64,000 bases of DNA, from contig CAJJDP010000153.1 of the NCBI GenBank assembly GCA_905182995.1, forward strand, positions 1 to 64,000, in the 5' to 3' direction. This document shows, piece after piece, positions 63,301 through 64,000 of the stretch. This stretch comes from Paramecium octaurelia (lineage: Eukaryota; Ciliophora; Oligohymenophorea; Peniculida; Parameciidae). The position numbers and the translations under genes are program-made. The notes below the pieces were generated by a model. The model was not told where the DNA came from. It worked only from the letters and a program-made list of their open reading frames with translations, and searched no databases. Each line of letters starts with the position of its first letter. The stretch's first letter is position 1.

Positions 63301-63835
63301 AACTGCAAAATCCCTCAAAACTAAAGTTTTAGATAATCACACTCATACATTGAATTAAGAATTTTCAAGTCCTAATTACGATGAATAGCATATATCCATG
63401 GAATTAGAGGGTTTTGAAGCATTAAAGAATTTTTAATGTTATTTTAGTTGGAATAACCCAAAAGTGATTGTTGCAAGAGCTATGAGAACTTTAAAAATGA
63501 ACATGGATAAAAGGAAAAATTTTGGGAACATCTTTTCATTATACACATTCAATAACTTGGCCATGAATAAGGCTTTAAGAATTAAGCGGAAATTAAAGTT
63601 GATGTAAACTATATTGTCTATTTATCTTAGTGATGATCCTCCTATGTAAACAAATGATATTAAAAAGGGACATCCATCAAAATCCCCCAGATAATCTAGA
63701 ATAAGCATTAAGAGAAATACAGCAACATAAGATGTTTTTGGTTTTCAACCTAAAAAACATATGTTAGAGTCATAAATTTAAGTTTAAGGACATGCATTCA
63801 ATAAAATTCAGCGAAATGAATTTGAACTTAAATGA
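60314..63835 (+). CDS. 6TM K+ channel with cyclic-nucleotide-binding domain and zinc knuckle
   Basis: Starts MSSDFFLDYEHNYNGEE; about 1,100 residues with short introns. A soluble N-terminus of about 210 residues precedes the membrane core (HILTIIIVFFWTPFN for S1; later S5 VGHLFACLWHGVAFY). The pore reads YWAVQTMITVGYGDITP, the GYGD potassium filter. A C-linker follows, then a cNMP-binding fold (GDDAALYIITKGNVCIQF-like roll and SFGEYSFFTGMNRTASAKS). Directly after it is a CCHC zinc knuckle CYSCKKFTHLIKDC (C-x2-C-x4-H-x4-C), then a long Ser/Lys/Gln-rich tail ending RNEFELK at TGA 63833. HCN/CNG/EAG-type channels set membrane potential; Paramecium has many such genes. The zinc knuckle is not found in animal relatives. 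The internal exon map is not complete. Confidence 0.87.
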
Positions 63836-64000
63836 AGAGTACTATTATGTAAATTAAAGTAACTTAAATTTAAACAATTCTCAAAATGTTATTTTATTTT
63901 AGTAATAAATTAAATCTAATCGTATATTTTTTCATTTAATCAATTAGTTTGATTCTAATTTACTTGAATATAAACAAATAAATTTAATAATTAATATTTT
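63836..64000. other. Right edge, AT-rich intergenic
   Basis: No coding frame or structured element visible; window ends here. Confidence 0.5.

Overview
The window is protein-coding DNA from a ciliate macronuclear genome, most likely a Paramecium species. The evidence is direct: very AT-rich sequence; long reading frames full of in-frame TAA and TAG that make sense only if both encode Gln, with TGA as the sole stop (a 3,474-codon frame at 502-10926 and a histone H3 whose Gln positions are TAA); and frames repeatedly restored by removing 22-31 nt introns of the form GTA...TAG/AAG. Genes are densely packed, often tens of bp apart. All CDS below are read with TGA as the only stop.

Layout. 0.5-13.8 kb: a giant NACHT/pentapeptide/WD40 STAND-type protein and a B-box-like/WD40 protein. 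13.9-19.0 kb: a decayed locus, a tiny twin-CX9C gene, a multi-membrane-pass hybrid histidine kinase, an uncharacterised gene and a divergent histone H3. 19.6-26.7 kb (minus strand): a Gln-rich protein of unknown function and a large Atg2/VPS13-type bridge-like lipid transfer protein. 26.9-30.3 kb: broken genes and an exact 1,381-bp duplication around a single N, probably an assembly artefact. 30.2-34.5 kb: two divergent paralogous P-loop GTPase/coiled-coil genes and a small SAM-like ORF. 34.7-47.6 kb: a CFAP57-type ciliary WD40/coiled-coil protein, a four-domain voltage-gated calcium channel (EEEE filter) and the gamete fusogen HAP2/GCS1. 47.7-53.0 kb (minus strand): an unknown 563-residue protein, eIF3 subunit L and a TBC RabGAP. 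53.1-59.2 kb: small genes (unknown, PP1 inhibitor PPP1R11, SHIPPO-like, RING-H2), a membrane-protein frame with three in-frame TGAs, and another unknown. 60.3-63.8 kb: a K+ channel with cyclic-nucleotide-binding domain and zinc knuckle. Two near-perfect palindromes lie in the last intergenic gaps.

No operon logic is expected. Several products would meet functionally in cilia (CFAP57, the calcium channel, perhaps the K+ channel and SHIPPO-like protein) or in mating (HAP2). Multi-kb genes are frame-intact while frameshifts and stops cluster in a few short loci, which argues for genuine pseudogenes rather than poor base calling. Gene models with many introns (Atg2-like, calcium channel, K+ channel, TBC, CFAP57) have reliable outer ends and domains but incompletely resolved internal exon maps.
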